Origin: Streptomyces sp. RPA4-2
Lineage (GTDB): Bacteria > Actinomycetota > Actinomycetes > Streptomycetales > Streptomycetaceae
Direction: 5' to 3'
Assembly (NCBI RefSeq): GCF_012273515.2
Contig: NZ_CP050975.2
Coordinates: forward strand, 372,001-436,000
Length of the DNA stretch: 64,000 bases
Both the position numbers and the translations under genes were made by a program. Below the pieces are notes generated by a model. The model saw nothing but the letters and a program-made list of their open reading frames with translations. It searched no databases and was not told the DNA's origin. Shown in pieces: positions 44,079 through 52,849 of this stretch (positions within the stretch are counted from its first letter, which is position 1; every line of letters starts with the position of its first letter).

Positions 44079-45372
44079 GTGAAGACAAACGATCACGCGG
44101 CGGCCGCAGGTCACAGCGTAGACGCTGCCCGCTGGCAGGAAGCGTTCGAGGGCCTGATGGACCTCATTGCAGGCCGGTTTGCCCGGGTCGAACCCCGTCG
44201 CCGAATACGGCACCTGGTGCTGGGACTGCTCGCGGACCTGCCGCGGAAGAACTGCTGGACCATCGCCGAATGGGCCGGGGAGGCGACTCCGGACGCCATG
44301 CAGCAGCTGCTGAGTCGCGCCAAGTGGGACGCCGACGCCGTCCGTGACGACCTGCGCGAGTACGTGGTCGAGCACCTGCACGACGACCAGGCAGTACTCG
44401 TGGTCGACGAGACTGGTGACGTGAAGAAAGGGTATCCACGCAGTCGGCGTCAAGCGCCGATACACCGGCACTGCGGGCAGAATCGAAAACGCCCAAGTCG
44501 TCGTCTACCTCGCCTACGCAGGCCAGCACGGACACGCCGCACTGGACCGAGAGTTCTACATCCCACGCTCGTGGACCGACCAGTGCGACCGGTGCCAGGC
44601 GGCCGGACTCGACCCGGACACCGCGTTCGTCACCAAGCCCGAACTGGCCGCCCGCATGATCACCCGTTTCCGGGACTCCGGACACCGCGCCCCCTGGGTG
44701 GCCGGAGATGAGGTCTACGGCGGCAACCCCACACGCTGCGCCGCCCTGGAGGACCGCGCCACCGGATACGTCCTGGCAGTGGCCCGCACTCACGAGGTCA
44801 TCACCGAGGCCGGCAAATTCCGCGCGGACATCCTGGCCAAGAAGCTCCCCAAGCGGGCCTGGCAGAAGCTGTCCGCCGGAGCCGGAGCCAAGGGGCACCG
44901 CTTCTACGACTGGGCCCACATTGACCTGCCCAGCACCACATCCGGCCACCGCCATCTCCTGATCAGCCGCAACCGCACCACCGGCGAACTCGCCTACTAC
45001 CGCTGCCACTCACCCCAACCGGTACCCCTGGCAGCCCTGGTGCGGGGCGCGGGATCCAGATGGAGGGTCGAAGAGACGTTCCAGTCCGGAAAGGGCCTGG
45101 CCGGCCTGGACGAGCACCAGCTCCGCCGCTATACGTCCTGGTCCCGCTGGGTCACCCTCGTCATGCTCGCCCATGCCTTCTTGGCCGTGGTCCGCACCGA
45201 CGAGCACCGACTCCGTCCCAGGCCTGACGACCTGATACCGCTGACGTGCAACGAGATCCAGCGACTCTTTATAGCTCTCGTCGCCGGACCCGTCCACGAG
45301 GCTGGCCACTGGCTTCGCTGGTCCCACTGGAGCCCGACTACGGGACCGATCCCGCCCGGTCCGAGACCATGA
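44079..45372 (+). pseudogene. IS701-family transposase with +1 frameshift
   Basis: The first part (44079-44432) gives DLIAGRFARVEPRRRIRHLVLGLLADLPRKNCWTIAEWAGE and LVVDETGDVKKG. The rest continues in another frame from GGT 44431 as IHAVGVKRRYTGTAGRIENAQVVVYLAY, GDEVYGGNP, KGLAGLDEHQLRRY and PLTCNEIQRLF to TGA 45372. Together these form a complete IS701-type DDE transposase. The break is one extra G in GGGT at 44430-44433. No slippery heptamer fits the shift, so this is an inactivating insertion or a base error rather than programmed frameshifting. Confidence 0.92.
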
Positions 45373-45496
45373 TCCGGTGGGCGATGATCGGCATCATGGT
45401 CCGCCGGATCACCCGGGGTTGCCCGGCAGAACGGCGAGGACCACGGCGTCTTCGGTGGACAGCCCTGTAGTGGAACGCCAGGCAACCTGCAACGCG

Positions 45497-45904
45497 TCAG
45501 GGATTCTGGGCGAGACCTACGAACCGCTCGACCTCGCTTCGCAGGTCTGGCGAGAGGTCCGAGAGGCTGCCGACGATGAAGGTCAGCTGCCTTGCAAGGT
45601 CCGGATAAACGCTCCAGACCGCCGAGGTCCTGGCCAGGACTGCGCGCAACAGGTCGCCCTCGCCCATGTGGCCTTCGGCCAGCGGGTTGTCTCGAAGCAC
45701 CTCCACCGCGAGCGGAAGAAGCACCGCCAGCCCGATGTCCTGCCCGATCAGCAGACGCAGGTCTTCAACGGTCAGAGTCCCGACCGGCCGGCTCCGCAGG
45801 GCGTGCGCCGTCGCAATGAGACGAGTGGCGTCAGGTGGGGGTGCCGGCCAGCGATCACGTTCAAGCTCCTCGAGGGACCGACTACGGTCGACAGATACAG
45901 TCAC
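45497..45904 (-). CDS. CdiI-type contact-dependent-inhibition immunity protein
   Basis: A 135-residue protein from GTG 45904, with GAGAGAA upstream: SLEELERDRWPAPPPDATRLIATAHALRSRPVGTLTVEDLRLLIGQDIGLAVLLPLAVEVLRDNPLAEG (residues 8-76). The 'LExDxWxxP...TxLVxxxxxLRxxPLxxLTxEDLRxxIGQxxGLxxLLPLALxxL' pattern is that of CDI immunity proteins, which neutralise a cognate toxin domain by direct binding. No toxin or polymorphic-toxin gene is in the window, so it is an orphan immunity gene within a mobile-element cluster, probably acquired or retained for protection. Confidence 0.8.
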   Translation of the reverse strand: MTVSVDRSRSLEELERDRWPAPPPDATRLIATAHALRSRPVGTLTVEDLRLLIGQDIGLAVLLPLAVEVLRDNPLAEGHMGEGDLLRAVLARTSAVWSVYPDLARQLTFIVGSLSDLSPDLRSEVERFVGLAQNP

Positions 45905-45927
45905 CAGGCGATTCTCTCGTAGATGCG

Positions 45928-45967
45928 AGATCTCAAACGCGGTCTCATCAGACCGCGTTGGAGATCT
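45928..45967. terminator. Strong 18-bp hairpin upstream of the immunity gene
   Basis: AGATCTC-A-AACGCGGTCT (45928-45945) pairs with AGACCGCGTT-G-GAGATCT (45950-45967), with a CATC loop and one mismatch. It sits 24 nt upstream of the CdiI-type start, on either strand, and could insulate the gene from transcription out of neighbouring IS sequences. It might also be an IS end. Confidence 0.6.
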
Positions 45968-46025
45968 TCCGTGTCCTGGGATCTGGGCCATTGTTGGGCC
46001 TGATGTGACTGGCGGGGGGATCCAT

Positions 46026-46490
46026 CCGATCTGACGAACAATCAGTGGGCTTCGACCGAGCCGTTGTTGCCCGCTGCGCGCGTCGGGCCAGAGGGCGGCC
46101 GGCGGGACAAGCATCCGCGGCGGCGGATCGTCGATGCGATCTTCTATGTCGTCCGTACCGGGTGCGCCTGGCGGCAGTTGCCGAGGGACTTCGCTCTCTG
46201 GCAGACCGTGTACTGATACTTCACCTGGTGGCATGACGGAGGCACGGTTGGACGGATCCACGACGCCCCTGCGGAGCACGGTTCGTGAGGCTGACGGCCG
46301 CCAAGCCGAGCCGAGTGCCGGGCTGATCGACTCGCAGTCGATCCCCACCGCCGACGCCGCCCCGGCCGCCTCCAGGGGCTTGACGCCGGCAAGAAAGTCA
46401 AAGGTCGTAAGCGGTTCATCGTCACGGACACAGTCGGCCGCTCCAGACCGAGCCGCGAGCCTGACTTCGGAAAGGCACGTCAGGTCGTGC
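46026..46490 (+). pseudogene. IS5-family transposase, nonsense and frameshift mutated, 3' truncated
   Basis: Translation gives LTNNQWASTEPLLPAARVG, RRIVDAIFYVVRTGCAWRQLPRDFALWQTVY, then TGA, then YFTWWHDGGTVGRIHDALRSTVREADGRQAEPSAGLIDSQSIPT. After a frame change it reads GLDAGKKVKGRKRFIVTDTVGR, where homology ends. This is the N-terminal 60% of an IS5-type transposase with an internal stop, a frameshift and a missing DDE C-terminus. The next gene (reverse strand) begins at the truncation. Confidence 0.85.
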
Positions 46491-47025
46491 CCCGGCCCTC
46501 GCGTTCGGGGGATCCGTGCGGGTAGTCGGTGGGGAGCCATTCGCCGACGCTGAACAGGCGACTGCGGAGCAGGTCGCCGTCGGGCTTCAGAAGGCGGCTC
46601 GGGGTGTGCTCGTCCAGATCGAGCCACGACCGCACCATGCGGTCGTCTTCGGACTGGTTGAGGTTGGCGATGACGCAGGTCAGTGCGCCCTGCAGGACGT
46701 GAGTGCCGGCGGCGGGGGTCCACACCCTGAGAGTGATGGGGGCGAACAGGGCGACCCGGGTGATGACGTACCGGCTCTCCGGCACGGGGTCGTCCCAGTC
46801 GAGGTGGGTATCCGCGAGGGGATACGGCGGGCCGGTGATCGCCAGTCGTTCCAGCACGGTCCCGGGATCGTGCGCTTCGAGGGCGCACTGGGCCTGGCCG
46901 CACAGAAGCTCGAACGGGTTGCCGAGGAATCGGGCGAACAGGTCGAGGGACTGGTATCTGTGAACGAATGCCGCGAAGTGACCCTCGCTGGCTATCCCGG
47001 GGACGTCATCGGGGGTTTCGGCCAT
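46480..47025 (-). CDS. Hypothetical protein
   Basis: 181 residues from ATG 47025: MAETPDDVPGIASEGHFAAF, LDLFARFLGNPFELLCGQAQCALEAHDPGTVLERLAITGPPYPLADTHLDWDD, YVITRVALFAPITLRVWTPAAGTHVLQGALTC. Composition and codon usage look real, but I recognise no family. The last 15 or so codons run into transposase-relic DNA, so the original C-terminus may be lost. A function in toxin immunity is possible from context only. Confidence 0.55.
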   Translation of the reverse strand: MAETPDDVPGIASEGHFAAFVHRYQSLDLFARFLGNPFELLCGQAQCALEAHDPGTVLERLAITGPPYPLADTHLDWDDPVPESRYVITRVALFAPITLRVWTPAAGTHVLQGALTCVIANLNQSEDDRMVRSWLDLDEHTPSRLLKPDGDLLRSRLFSVGEWLPTDYPHGSPEREGRGTT

Positions 47026-47363
47026 GGTGAGCGAGCTTGTCCTTCCGCCGTGCGAGGTGGAGGTCACCTTTGAGTGCGGTGAGACGGGGGTGACCCTCGG
47101 CGACTCCGGCTGCGGCACCTTCTCACGCCTGATCATCATGGGCAACGTTGCCGGACGCGCCGCATCGGTCTCATGGAGCCCCGCGACCAAAGCGCTCGAA
47201 CGTACCGAGGCCGTAGTCGCGTCGCAGCATCAGGTCGCCGTCGTCAGTGTCCGCGTAGGCAGGCAGGACGTCACGCGGCCATACCCATCAGGCACCGCCG
47301 GCCAGCCGTTCGACGGCGCCTTCCTCAACACAGCAGCCTCGCTCTCTGATCACCGCGAGCCTG
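47026..47363. other. Intergenic, no gene seen
   Basis: Short frames on the + strand (e.g. EVEVTFECGETGVTLGDSG) look protein-like but break quickly and match nothing known. Possibly another eroded gene. Confidence 0.35.
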
Positions 47364-47410
47364 CCGACAATTCGAACTGTCTTGACAATTATTTTTGTCG
47401 GTTGCATCCT
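47364..47410 (+). promoter_or_regulatory. Promoter and inverted repeat before the RibD/DHFR-like gene
   Basis: TTGACA (47382-47387) and CATCCT (47405-47410) are spaced 17 nt. CCGACAA (47364-47370) and TTGTCGG (47395-47401) form a perfect 7-bp inverted repeat around the -35, with an inner GACAA/TTGTC pair. The element is AT-rich. It is a plausible TetR- or MarR-type operator, with no matching regulator adjacent. Confidence 0.6.
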
Positions 47411-47499
47411 GGAGCGGTGTTGGACCTTGCCGTGATCGCAGTCCCGTGATCGCAGTCCGCACACCGCAGGGCGGCCCGCCGACACCGAAGGAAACCAGC

Positions 47500-48072
47500 A
47501 TGCGTACCCTGATCAGCTCCGCCTTCATCTCGCTCGACGGCGTCATGGAGGGCCCCGGCGGCGAACCCGGCTACCGCAACTCCGGATGGACCTTCAAGGA
47601 CGTCGCGTTCGTTCCCGAGGCGTTCGCCGTCAAAGGGCGGGAGCAGGAGGAATCCACCGCGGTCCTGATGGGACGGGCCAGCTACGAGGCGTTCAGCCCG
47701 GTGTGGCCGGACATGGCCGAGTTCGCCCAGTACAAGACCATGCCGAAGTACGTCGTCTCCACCACCCTCACCGAGGACAAGCTCGTCTCGAACTGGGGCG
47801 AGACCACCATCCTGCGCACCCTCGACGAGGTCGCCGCTCTGAAGGAGACCGAGGGCGGTCCGATCATCGTCCACGGCAGCGTCGCGCTGAACCACGGCCT
47901 CGCGGACGCCGGCCTGATCGACCGCTACCACCTGCTGGTCTTCCCCCTGCTTCTCGGCGCGGGCAAGCGTCTGTTCCCCGCGACGGACCAGGACACCCGG
48001 AAGCTGAAGCTGGTCGAGCACGCCGTGTACGCCAACGGCCTCCAGATGAACGTCCTCGACGTCGTGCGCTGA
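47500..48072 (+). CDS. RibD C-terminal/dihydrofolate-reductase-like protein
   Basis: 190 residues: MRTLISSAFISLDGVMEGPGGEPG, VLMGRASYEAFSPVWPD, KYVVSTTLT, GGPIIVHGSVALNHGLADAGLIDRYHLLVFPLLLGAGKRLF. This is the common DHFR-fold family with the RibD_C domain, which binds NADPH but rarely has a known substrate. ATG 47500 follows GAAGGAAA. A leader of about 85 nt separates it from the promoter. Confidence 0.92.
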   Translation: MRTLISSAFISLDGVMEGPGGEPGYRNSGWTFKDVAFVPEAFAVKGREQEESTAVLMGRASYEAFSPVWPDMAEFAQYKTMPKYVVSTTLTEDKLVSNWGETTILRTLDEVAALKETEGGPIIVHGSVALNHGLADAGLIDRYHLLVFPLLLGAGKRLFPATDQDTRKLKLVEHAVYANGLQMNVLDVVR

Positions 48073-48224
48073 CCAAGTCCGGGCAGCCGCCCTGCCGCCG
48101 CTCCCACCTACCGGCAACCCACCTGCCCGTGGGCCCGTGAGCCCGTGGGCCTCACCAGGACGCACACCCAGCCCCCGCACCAGAAGCCCGGTGGGCCGGG
48201 GCCGTGCCCGGATATCATCCACCG

Positions 48225-49169
48225 ATGTCGACGATCTGCCTGATCGGTGTGGGCCGCATGGGCGAGCCGCTGTGCGCCGGTCTCGTCCGCGCGGGATACC
48301 GGGTGAGGGCTTACGACGTCCTGGCCGAGCGCAGGGAAGCGGCCCTGTCACGCGGCGCGCGGGCCCCGGATTCAGCGGCAGCCGCCGCGGCGGGGGCGGA
48401 CGTGCTCCTCACCGTCCTTCCCGGGCCCACCGAGGTGGCGGCGGCAGTCGATGACGCCGTTCTCGGGGCGCTGGCGCCCCGGGCCACCTGGATCGACATG
48501 AGCAGTAACACGCCGGCCGACGCCGAACCCTGCTGGAAGCGGGCTGCCGCCCACGGAGTCGGTGTGCTGGAGGCGCCCATCGGAGGTTCGCCCGCGGACG
48601 CCGCCGCGGGGCGGCTGCGGCTCTACGTCGGCGGGGAGGACGCCCTCCTGGAGCGCCACCGCCCGTTGCTGTCCGCGGTGTCCGACCGCATCACGCACGT
48701 CGGTGGACCCGGCACCGGCTACGTCGCCAAACTGCTGGTCAACCTCCTCTGGTTCGGCCAGGCCGCTGCCACCGCGGAGGCTCTTCTCCTGGGCCGACGT
48801 GCCGGCATCGACCTGGGCGTGCTCACCGAGACCCTGGCCGCCGGTCCCGCCTCGACCGCGTTCATCCGCCACGACCTGCCCGCCCTCCTGGCCGGCGACT
48901 ACCTCACCGACTTCGGCCTCGACCGCATCCACGACCAACTGACGGCAGTGACCGCATTGGCGGAACGACTCGACACGCCCCACGGCATCACGGACACCGT
49001 GCGTCGTCTCCACGGGGAGGCACTCGAGCGCTACGGGCCCGCGGACGGCGAGCTGCTCGGGGTGGCCCTGCTGGAAGAGAAGGCCGGGATCCTCCTGCGC
49101 CATCCGGTTGCGCCCGTCGCAAACAGCCGCACAGGCGCGGCCGAAAGGCCGACCGAGAACAACCCGTGA
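48225..49169 (+). CDS. 3-hydroxyisobutyrate-dehydrogenase-like oxidoreductase
   Basis: A 314-residue beta-hydroxyacid dehydrogenase: ICLIGVGRMGEPLCAGLVRAGYRV (Rossmann), EAPIGGSPADAAAGRLRLYVGG (substrate loop), and GPGTGYVAKLLVNLLWFGQAAATAEAL with the catalytic Lys in GYVAKLLVN. TATCAT (48213-48218) ends 6 nt before the ATG with no ribosome-binding site, so a leaderless mRNA is likely. GTG 48204 would add seven residues without homology. Convergent with vdcD, 7 nt apart. Confidence 0.9.
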   Translation: MSTICLIGVGRMGEPLCAGLVRAGYRVRAYDVLAERREAALSRGARAPDSAAAAAAGADVLLTVLPGPTEVAAAVDDAVLGALAPRATWIDMSSNTPADAEPCWKRAAAHGVGVLEAPIGGSPADAAAGRLRLYVGGEDALLERHRPLLSAVSDRITHVGGPGTGYVAKLLVNLLWFGQAAATAEALLLGRRAGIDLGVLTETLAAGPASTAFIRHDLPALLAGDYLTDFGLDRIHDQLTAVTALAERLDTPHGITDTVRRLHGEALERYGPADGELLGVALLEEKAGILLRHPVAPVANSRTGAAERPTENNP

Positions 49170-49176
49170 GTCTGCC

Positions 49177-49419
49177 TCAGCCGCGCCGAAGGAGCGGGGG
49201 GACGGGTGGCACCTCGACGGCGTTGGCGATGTCGTCGACGGTCATCCTGAATCCGTCGGGATAGACGTCACGCTCGGTGCGGCGGGCGGGTTCGCTGGTA
49301 CGCCAGCAGTAGAGGCACTGCCGGCACTGCAGCACGAGCCATACCCCGGGGACGGGAGAGGTGAAGAGCTGTTCGATGGTCTCGTGGGCGCAACGCGGGC
49401 AGATGCCGGTGCCATCCAT
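49177..49419 (-). CDS. vdcD: Hydroxyarylic acid decarboxylase subunit D
   Basis: An 80-residue protein (MDGTGICPRCAHETIEQLFTSPVPGVW, then QCRQCLYCWRTSEP). The CPRC and CRQCLYC cysteines form a small zinc-ribbon-like fold characteristic of subunit D (VdcD, BsdD) of non-oxidative vanillate/hydroxybenzoate decarboxylases. It is the last gene of the B-C-D operon. The subunit is needed in some members, though its exact role is unresolved. Confidence 0.88.
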   Translation of the reverse strand: MDGTGICPRCAHETIEQLFTSPVPGVWLVLQCRQCLYCWRTSEPARRTERDVYPDGFRMTVDDIANAVEVPPVPPLLRRG

Positions 49420-49485
49420 GCCGGTGGTTCCTTTTCGCTTGTGGGGGACGGGAGTTCAGCGCTTGTCGGCGGTTGTCGTCACTCG

Positions 49486-50910
49486 TCAGCGTTCCGCGGC
49501 GAGTTGCCGGAGCCTGCTGAGCCATTCGCCCATCTCGGGCAGGTCTTGGACCGGGTTGCCGTAGTTGCCGCGGTGATCGGGCCTGACGGGAGTGGTGGCG
49601 TCGATGATGAGCTTGTCGACGATGCCGGGTGTGTCCGCCTGTGGACCCAGCTCCATCACGGACAGGTTCGGAATCGTGATCAGGTCGCCGGCGGGGTTCA
49701 TCTTGGTCGACAGCGCCCACATCACCTGTGGAAGGTTGAAGGGGTCGACGTCCTCGTCCACCACGATCACGGTGGCTGCGTATCCCATGCCGTGCGGCGT
49801 GGTCAGGACACGCATCCCGACCGCCTTGGCGAAGCCCCCGTACCTCTTCCTGGTCGAGACGATGACGACCAGGCCGTGTGTGTACGTGGCGTTGACCGCC
49901 TGGACCTCGGGGAAGTCCTTCGTGAGCTGTTCGTACAGCGGGGCGCAGGTGTTGGCGGCCATCAGGTAGTCGATCTCGGTCCACGGCATGCCCAAGTAGA
50001 GATGTTCGAAGACCGGGTTGCTGCGGTAGGAGATCTTGTCGATCCGGATCACCGGCATGCTGCGACCGCCCGAGTAGTGGCCGGTGAACTCGCCGAAGGG
50101 TCCTTCCACCTCCCGCTTGCGGCCTTCGATCACGCCCTCGATCACGACCTCGCTGCCCCACGGCACCGGCAGCCCGGTCAGGGGCGCCGGCGCGATCGGC
50201 GCCGGGGCGCCACGCAGGGCGCCGGCCAGTTCGTACTCGTTCTCGTCGTACCTCATCGGGGTGGAGGCGACGATCGAGATCACCGGGTCATTGCCCACGG
50301 CGATGGCGATGGGGAGGTCCTCGCCGGACTCCTCGGCCTTCCGCAGGTGCTGGGCGATGTCGTGCACCGGTACCGGCTGGAGGGCGAGCCGGCGTTTGCC
50401 CTTCACCTCGATGCGGTAGATGCCGACGTTCTGCTTACCGCTGTTCTCCGGGTCCTCCGGGTCCTTGGACACGACCGCGGCCTTGTCGATGTAGAAGCCG
50501 CCGTCGCCGTCGTTGAGGCGGATCAGCGGAAGCACCTGGAAGATGTCGACGTCGTCCCCGTCCTGGGTGTTCTCGGCCCACAGGGGGTGCTCCCGCCACT
50601 CGGGCCGGACCGGGAACTCCGCCCAGCGGCGGATGAACTCCTCCACCTGCTGCTTGGTCCCGGTCTCCTTCGGCAACTCCAGGGCCAGCGCGTGGTTGGC
50701 CCAGGAGCCGTGCACGTTCATGGCTATCCGGGCGTCCGTGAAACCGCTGATGTTGTCGAAGTAGAGGGCCGGCGCCGCATCCCCGAGGCGTGGTGCCGCG
50801 TTGGCGGCCGCGGCGATGTCCGGCTCCGGCCGCACCTCCTCGGTGATCCGAAGCAACTGCCCTTCCCGGTTGAGGACTTCGAGGAAACTGCGTAGGTCGT
50901 CATAGGCCAT
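49486..50910 (-). CDS. vdcC: UbiD-family hydroxyarylic acid decarboxylase subunit C
   Basis: 474 residues of the UbiD family: MAYDDLRSFLEVLNREGQLLRI, IDKAAVVSKDPEDPENSGKQNVGIYRIEV, REVEGPFGEFTGHYSGG with the catalytic Glu, and HGMGYAATVIVVDEDVDPFNLPQV. The Arg-Glu-Glu network of prFMN-dependent decarboxylases can be followed. Expected reaction: vanillate or 4-hydroxybenzoate to guaiacol or phenol plus CO2. It sits between the UbiX homologue and subunit D, the order of Streptomyces vdcBCD. Confidence 0.94.
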   Translation of the reverse strand: MAYDDLRSFLEVLNREGQLLRITEEVRPEPDIAAAANAAPRLGDAAPALYFDNISGFTDARIAMNVHGSWANHALALELPKETGTKQQVEEFIRRWAEFPVRPEWREHPLWAENTQDGDDVDIFQVLPLIRLNDGDGGFYIDKAAVVSKDPEDPENSGKQNVGIYRIEVKGKRRLALQPVPVHDIAQHLRKAEESGEDLPIAIAVGNDPVISIVASTPMRYDENEYELAGALRGAPAPIAPAPLTGLPVPWGSEVVIEGVIEGRKREVEGPFGEFTGHYSGGRSMPVIRIDKISYRSNPVFEHLYLGMPWTEIDYLMAANTCAPLYEQLTKDFPEVQAVNATYTHGLVVIVSTRKRYGGFAKAVGMRVLTTPHGMGYAATVIVVDEDVDPFNLPQVMWALSTKMNPAGDLITIPNLSVMELGPQADTPGIVDKLIIDATTPVRPDHRGNYGNPVQDLPEMGEWLSRLRQLAAER

Positions 50911-50942
50911 GTGAACCCCTTGATGACAGTCGTGGTGGGGAG

Positions 50943-51539
50943 TCAGAGCGCTGCCTTGAACTCCTGGGCATGGGCGGCTCGCATGCCGCCCCAGCGTTTG
51001 GCGGCGGGCGCGGGGAGGTCGAACTGGTCGAGGATCCGGGCCGTGATGTGGTCGACGATGTCGTCGACGGAAGCGGGGTGGTTGTAGAAGGCGGGCATGG
51101 GAGGCACCATCCGCACGCCCATGCGCGACAGCGCCAGCATGTTCTCCAGATGGACATCGCTCAGCGGCGTCTCACGCGGAACGAGCACCAGCTTGCGGCG
51201 CTCCTTCAGCACCACGTCCGCCGCCCGGCCGATCAGACCGTCGGCGTAGCCCGCGCGGATCCCGGCGAGCGTCTTCATCGAGCACGGGACGATCACCATC
51301 CCGTCGGTCCTGAACGATCCGGAGGAGATCTTGGCGCCCTGGTCCTCGGGGGCGTGCACCTCGTCGGCGAGGGCACCGATGTCGCGGGCGGACAGTCCGG
51401 TCTCCAGCTCGATGGTGGCGCGCGCCCAGCGGCTGAGCACCAGATGGGTCTCCACCTCGGGCAGCCGGCTGAGATTCTCCAGCAGGCGGACACCGAGCAC
51501 CGAGCCGGTCGCACCCGTCATTCCCACGATCAGTCGCAC
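50943..51539 (-). CDS. vdcB: UbiX-like flavin prenyltransferase subunit B
   Basis: 198 residues: RLIVGMTGATGSVLGVRLLENL (flavin-binding start), SGSFRTDGMVIVPCSMKTLAGIRAGYADGLIGRAADVVLKERRKLVLVPRETPLSDVHLENML, all family signatures. It makes prenylated FMN for the UbiD partner. GTG 51539 has GAGGAG 9 nt upstream and is the conserved UbiX start; the longer frame to 51587 is not. First gene of the operon; the divergent AraC regulator is 140 bp away. Confidence 0.93.
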   Translation of the reverse strand: MRLIVGMTGATGSVLGVRLLENLSRLPEVETHLVLSRWARATIELETGLSARDIGALADEVHAPEDQGAKISSGSFRTDGMVIVPCSMKTLAGIRAGYADGLIGRAADVVLKERRKLVLVPRETPLSDVHLENMLALSRMGVRMVPPMPAFYNHPASVDDIVDHITARILDQFDLPAPAAKRWGGMRAAHAQEFKAAL

Positions 51540-51639
51540 ACGGCTCAGCTCCTCAGTAGATGTGAGTGGGTACGGAGAGGACGGCACGGAGAGGACGGAC
51601 CACCTCGGTCACCACTCCACTCCCGCGCTTCACACTAGG

Positions 51640-51668
51640 TTCGACCTGCCTGGTCAAAGCCGTAGGAT
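51640..51668 (+). promoter_or_regulatory. Promoter of the AraC-type regulator
   Basis: TTCGAC (51640-51645) and TAGGAT (51663-51668) with a 17-nt spacer precede the AraC start by 11 nt. The same 140-bp region must contain the divergent vdc promoter and the AraC sites. Confidence 0.5.
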
Positions 51669-51679
51669 GAAGACAAGCC

Positions 51680-52606
51680 ATGGACAAAAACGGACACGCT
51701 GACGTCACCGAAGTCCCCTACCGGTCTTCCGCGGGGGCCCCGCCGGGGGTCGAGGTCCTCGCCTTCGCCGACCTGGTCGCCCGGGCTCGTGGTCACGGAG
51801 TCGATCCCTATTCACCGGTCCGGGTCGCGTTCCACGAGTTGATCACCGTGCGGACCGGAACGTTGTGCTGCTCGCTGGATTTCACCGATCACGAGCTGAC
51901 CGAGGGCGACTGGTTGTGGGCGCGCCCCGGCCAGATCCACCAGTTCCGCTCCGATCTGACCTCGGCCGAAGGAACCGTCGTCCTCTTCCAGCCGGGCTTC
52001 CTGGACACCACCACCGCCGAGGTCGCCCGTGTCGACCAGTACTTCCCCTACCGTCCGCTGACCCCCTCGGGCGCCGCGGGAGACGCGCTGAGGAACACTC
52101 TGGGTCTCCTGGACAGCGAGTACCACGGGCTCGGCGGCCTGCCGTTGGAGGCGCACGTCGAGGTGCTGCGCCACCTGCTGGCGGCCCTCGTCCTGCATCT
52201 CGCCCACCAGCAGGCCGCCGCGGGCGACGAGTCGGACGACGGAACGGGCACCGAGGCGTTCCGCCGCTTCCAGCAGGCCGTGGAGCGCGGTTACGCCCGC
52301 AGCCACCGGGTGGACGACTACGCCAGGGACCTGGGCTACAGCGTCCGCACGCTGACCCGGGCGACCCGTGACGCCGCCGGATGCGGGGCCAAGCGCTTCA
52401 TCGACAACCGGGTCCTGCTGGAGGCCAAACGCCTGCTCGTGCACACCGACCTGTCGGCAGGGGTGATCGCCGAACGGGTCGGCTTCCCGGAGGCCACGGT
52501 CTTCACCAAGTTCTTCCGCAAGCTGGCCGGCGAGACGCCGACCGCCTTCCGTGACTCCTCGACGACACACGGCCGCGTCCGGCGGGCGCGAAGCGCCGGC
52601 CAGTAG
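51680..52606 (+). CDS. AraC-family regulator of the decarboxylase operon
   Basis: 308 residues. A cupin-like N-terminal sensor (residues 25-120; FHELITVRTGTLCCSLDFTDHELTEGDWLWARPGQIHQF) and a C-terminal double HTH (about 190-295; VDDYARDLGYSVRTLTRATRDAAG; LLVHTDLSAGVIAERVGFPEATVFTKFFRKLAGETPTAFR). The position divergent from vdcBCD suggests it senses a phenolic acid and activates the operon. Confidence 0.93.
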   Translation: MDKNGHADVTEVPYRSSAGAPPGVEVLAFADLVARARGHGVDPYSPVRVAFHELITVRTGTLCCSLDFTDHELTEGDWLWARPGQIHQFRSDLTSAEGTVVLFQPGFLDTTTAEVARVDQYFPYRPLTPSGAAGDALRNTLGLLDSEYHGLGGLPLEAHVEVLRHLLAALVLHLAHQQAAAGDESDDGTGTEAFRRFQQAVERGYARSHRVDDYARDLGYSVRTLTRATRDAAGCGAKRFIDNRVLLEAKRLLVHTDLSAGVIAERVGFPEATVFTKFFRKLAGETPTAFRDSSTTHGRVRRARSAGQ

Positions 52607-52656
52607 CCGCGTACCGCCCGGCGAAGGCGCCCGGCGACCGGCGACGCAAGCGCCCG

Positions 52657-52690
52657 GCGAGCGGCAACGGCGTTGCCGCACACGCTCGCC
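52657..52690. terminator. Nested palindrome between convergent genes
   Basis: GCGGCAACG-G-CGTTGCCGC (52661-52679) is a perfect palindrome flanked by GGCGAGC/GCTCGCC. It lies about 55 nt after the AraC stop and before the lexA stop, suitable as a shared terminator. The surrounding 52610-52730 is dense in CCGGCG/CGCCGG repeats. Confidence 0.5.
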
Positions 52691-52849
52691 GCACACGCTC
52701 GCCGTTCGCCGGTCGCCGGTCGCCCGAGCTCGGCACGGCGGCCGGCATCGTGCGCCCTCGTCAGGGCCACGGAGATCCCGATGTCGCGGGCCGCTGCCCT
52801 GTCCCGTGGGTGCTGGGCGTGTCCGCCTACGCGCCGTCGTTCCGACTTC

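Noticed and set aside
44424..44440. Programmed frameshift in the IS701 transposase
   Set aside because: The shift is +1 with no slippery heptamer, and the family uses a single ORF; an indel is simpler.
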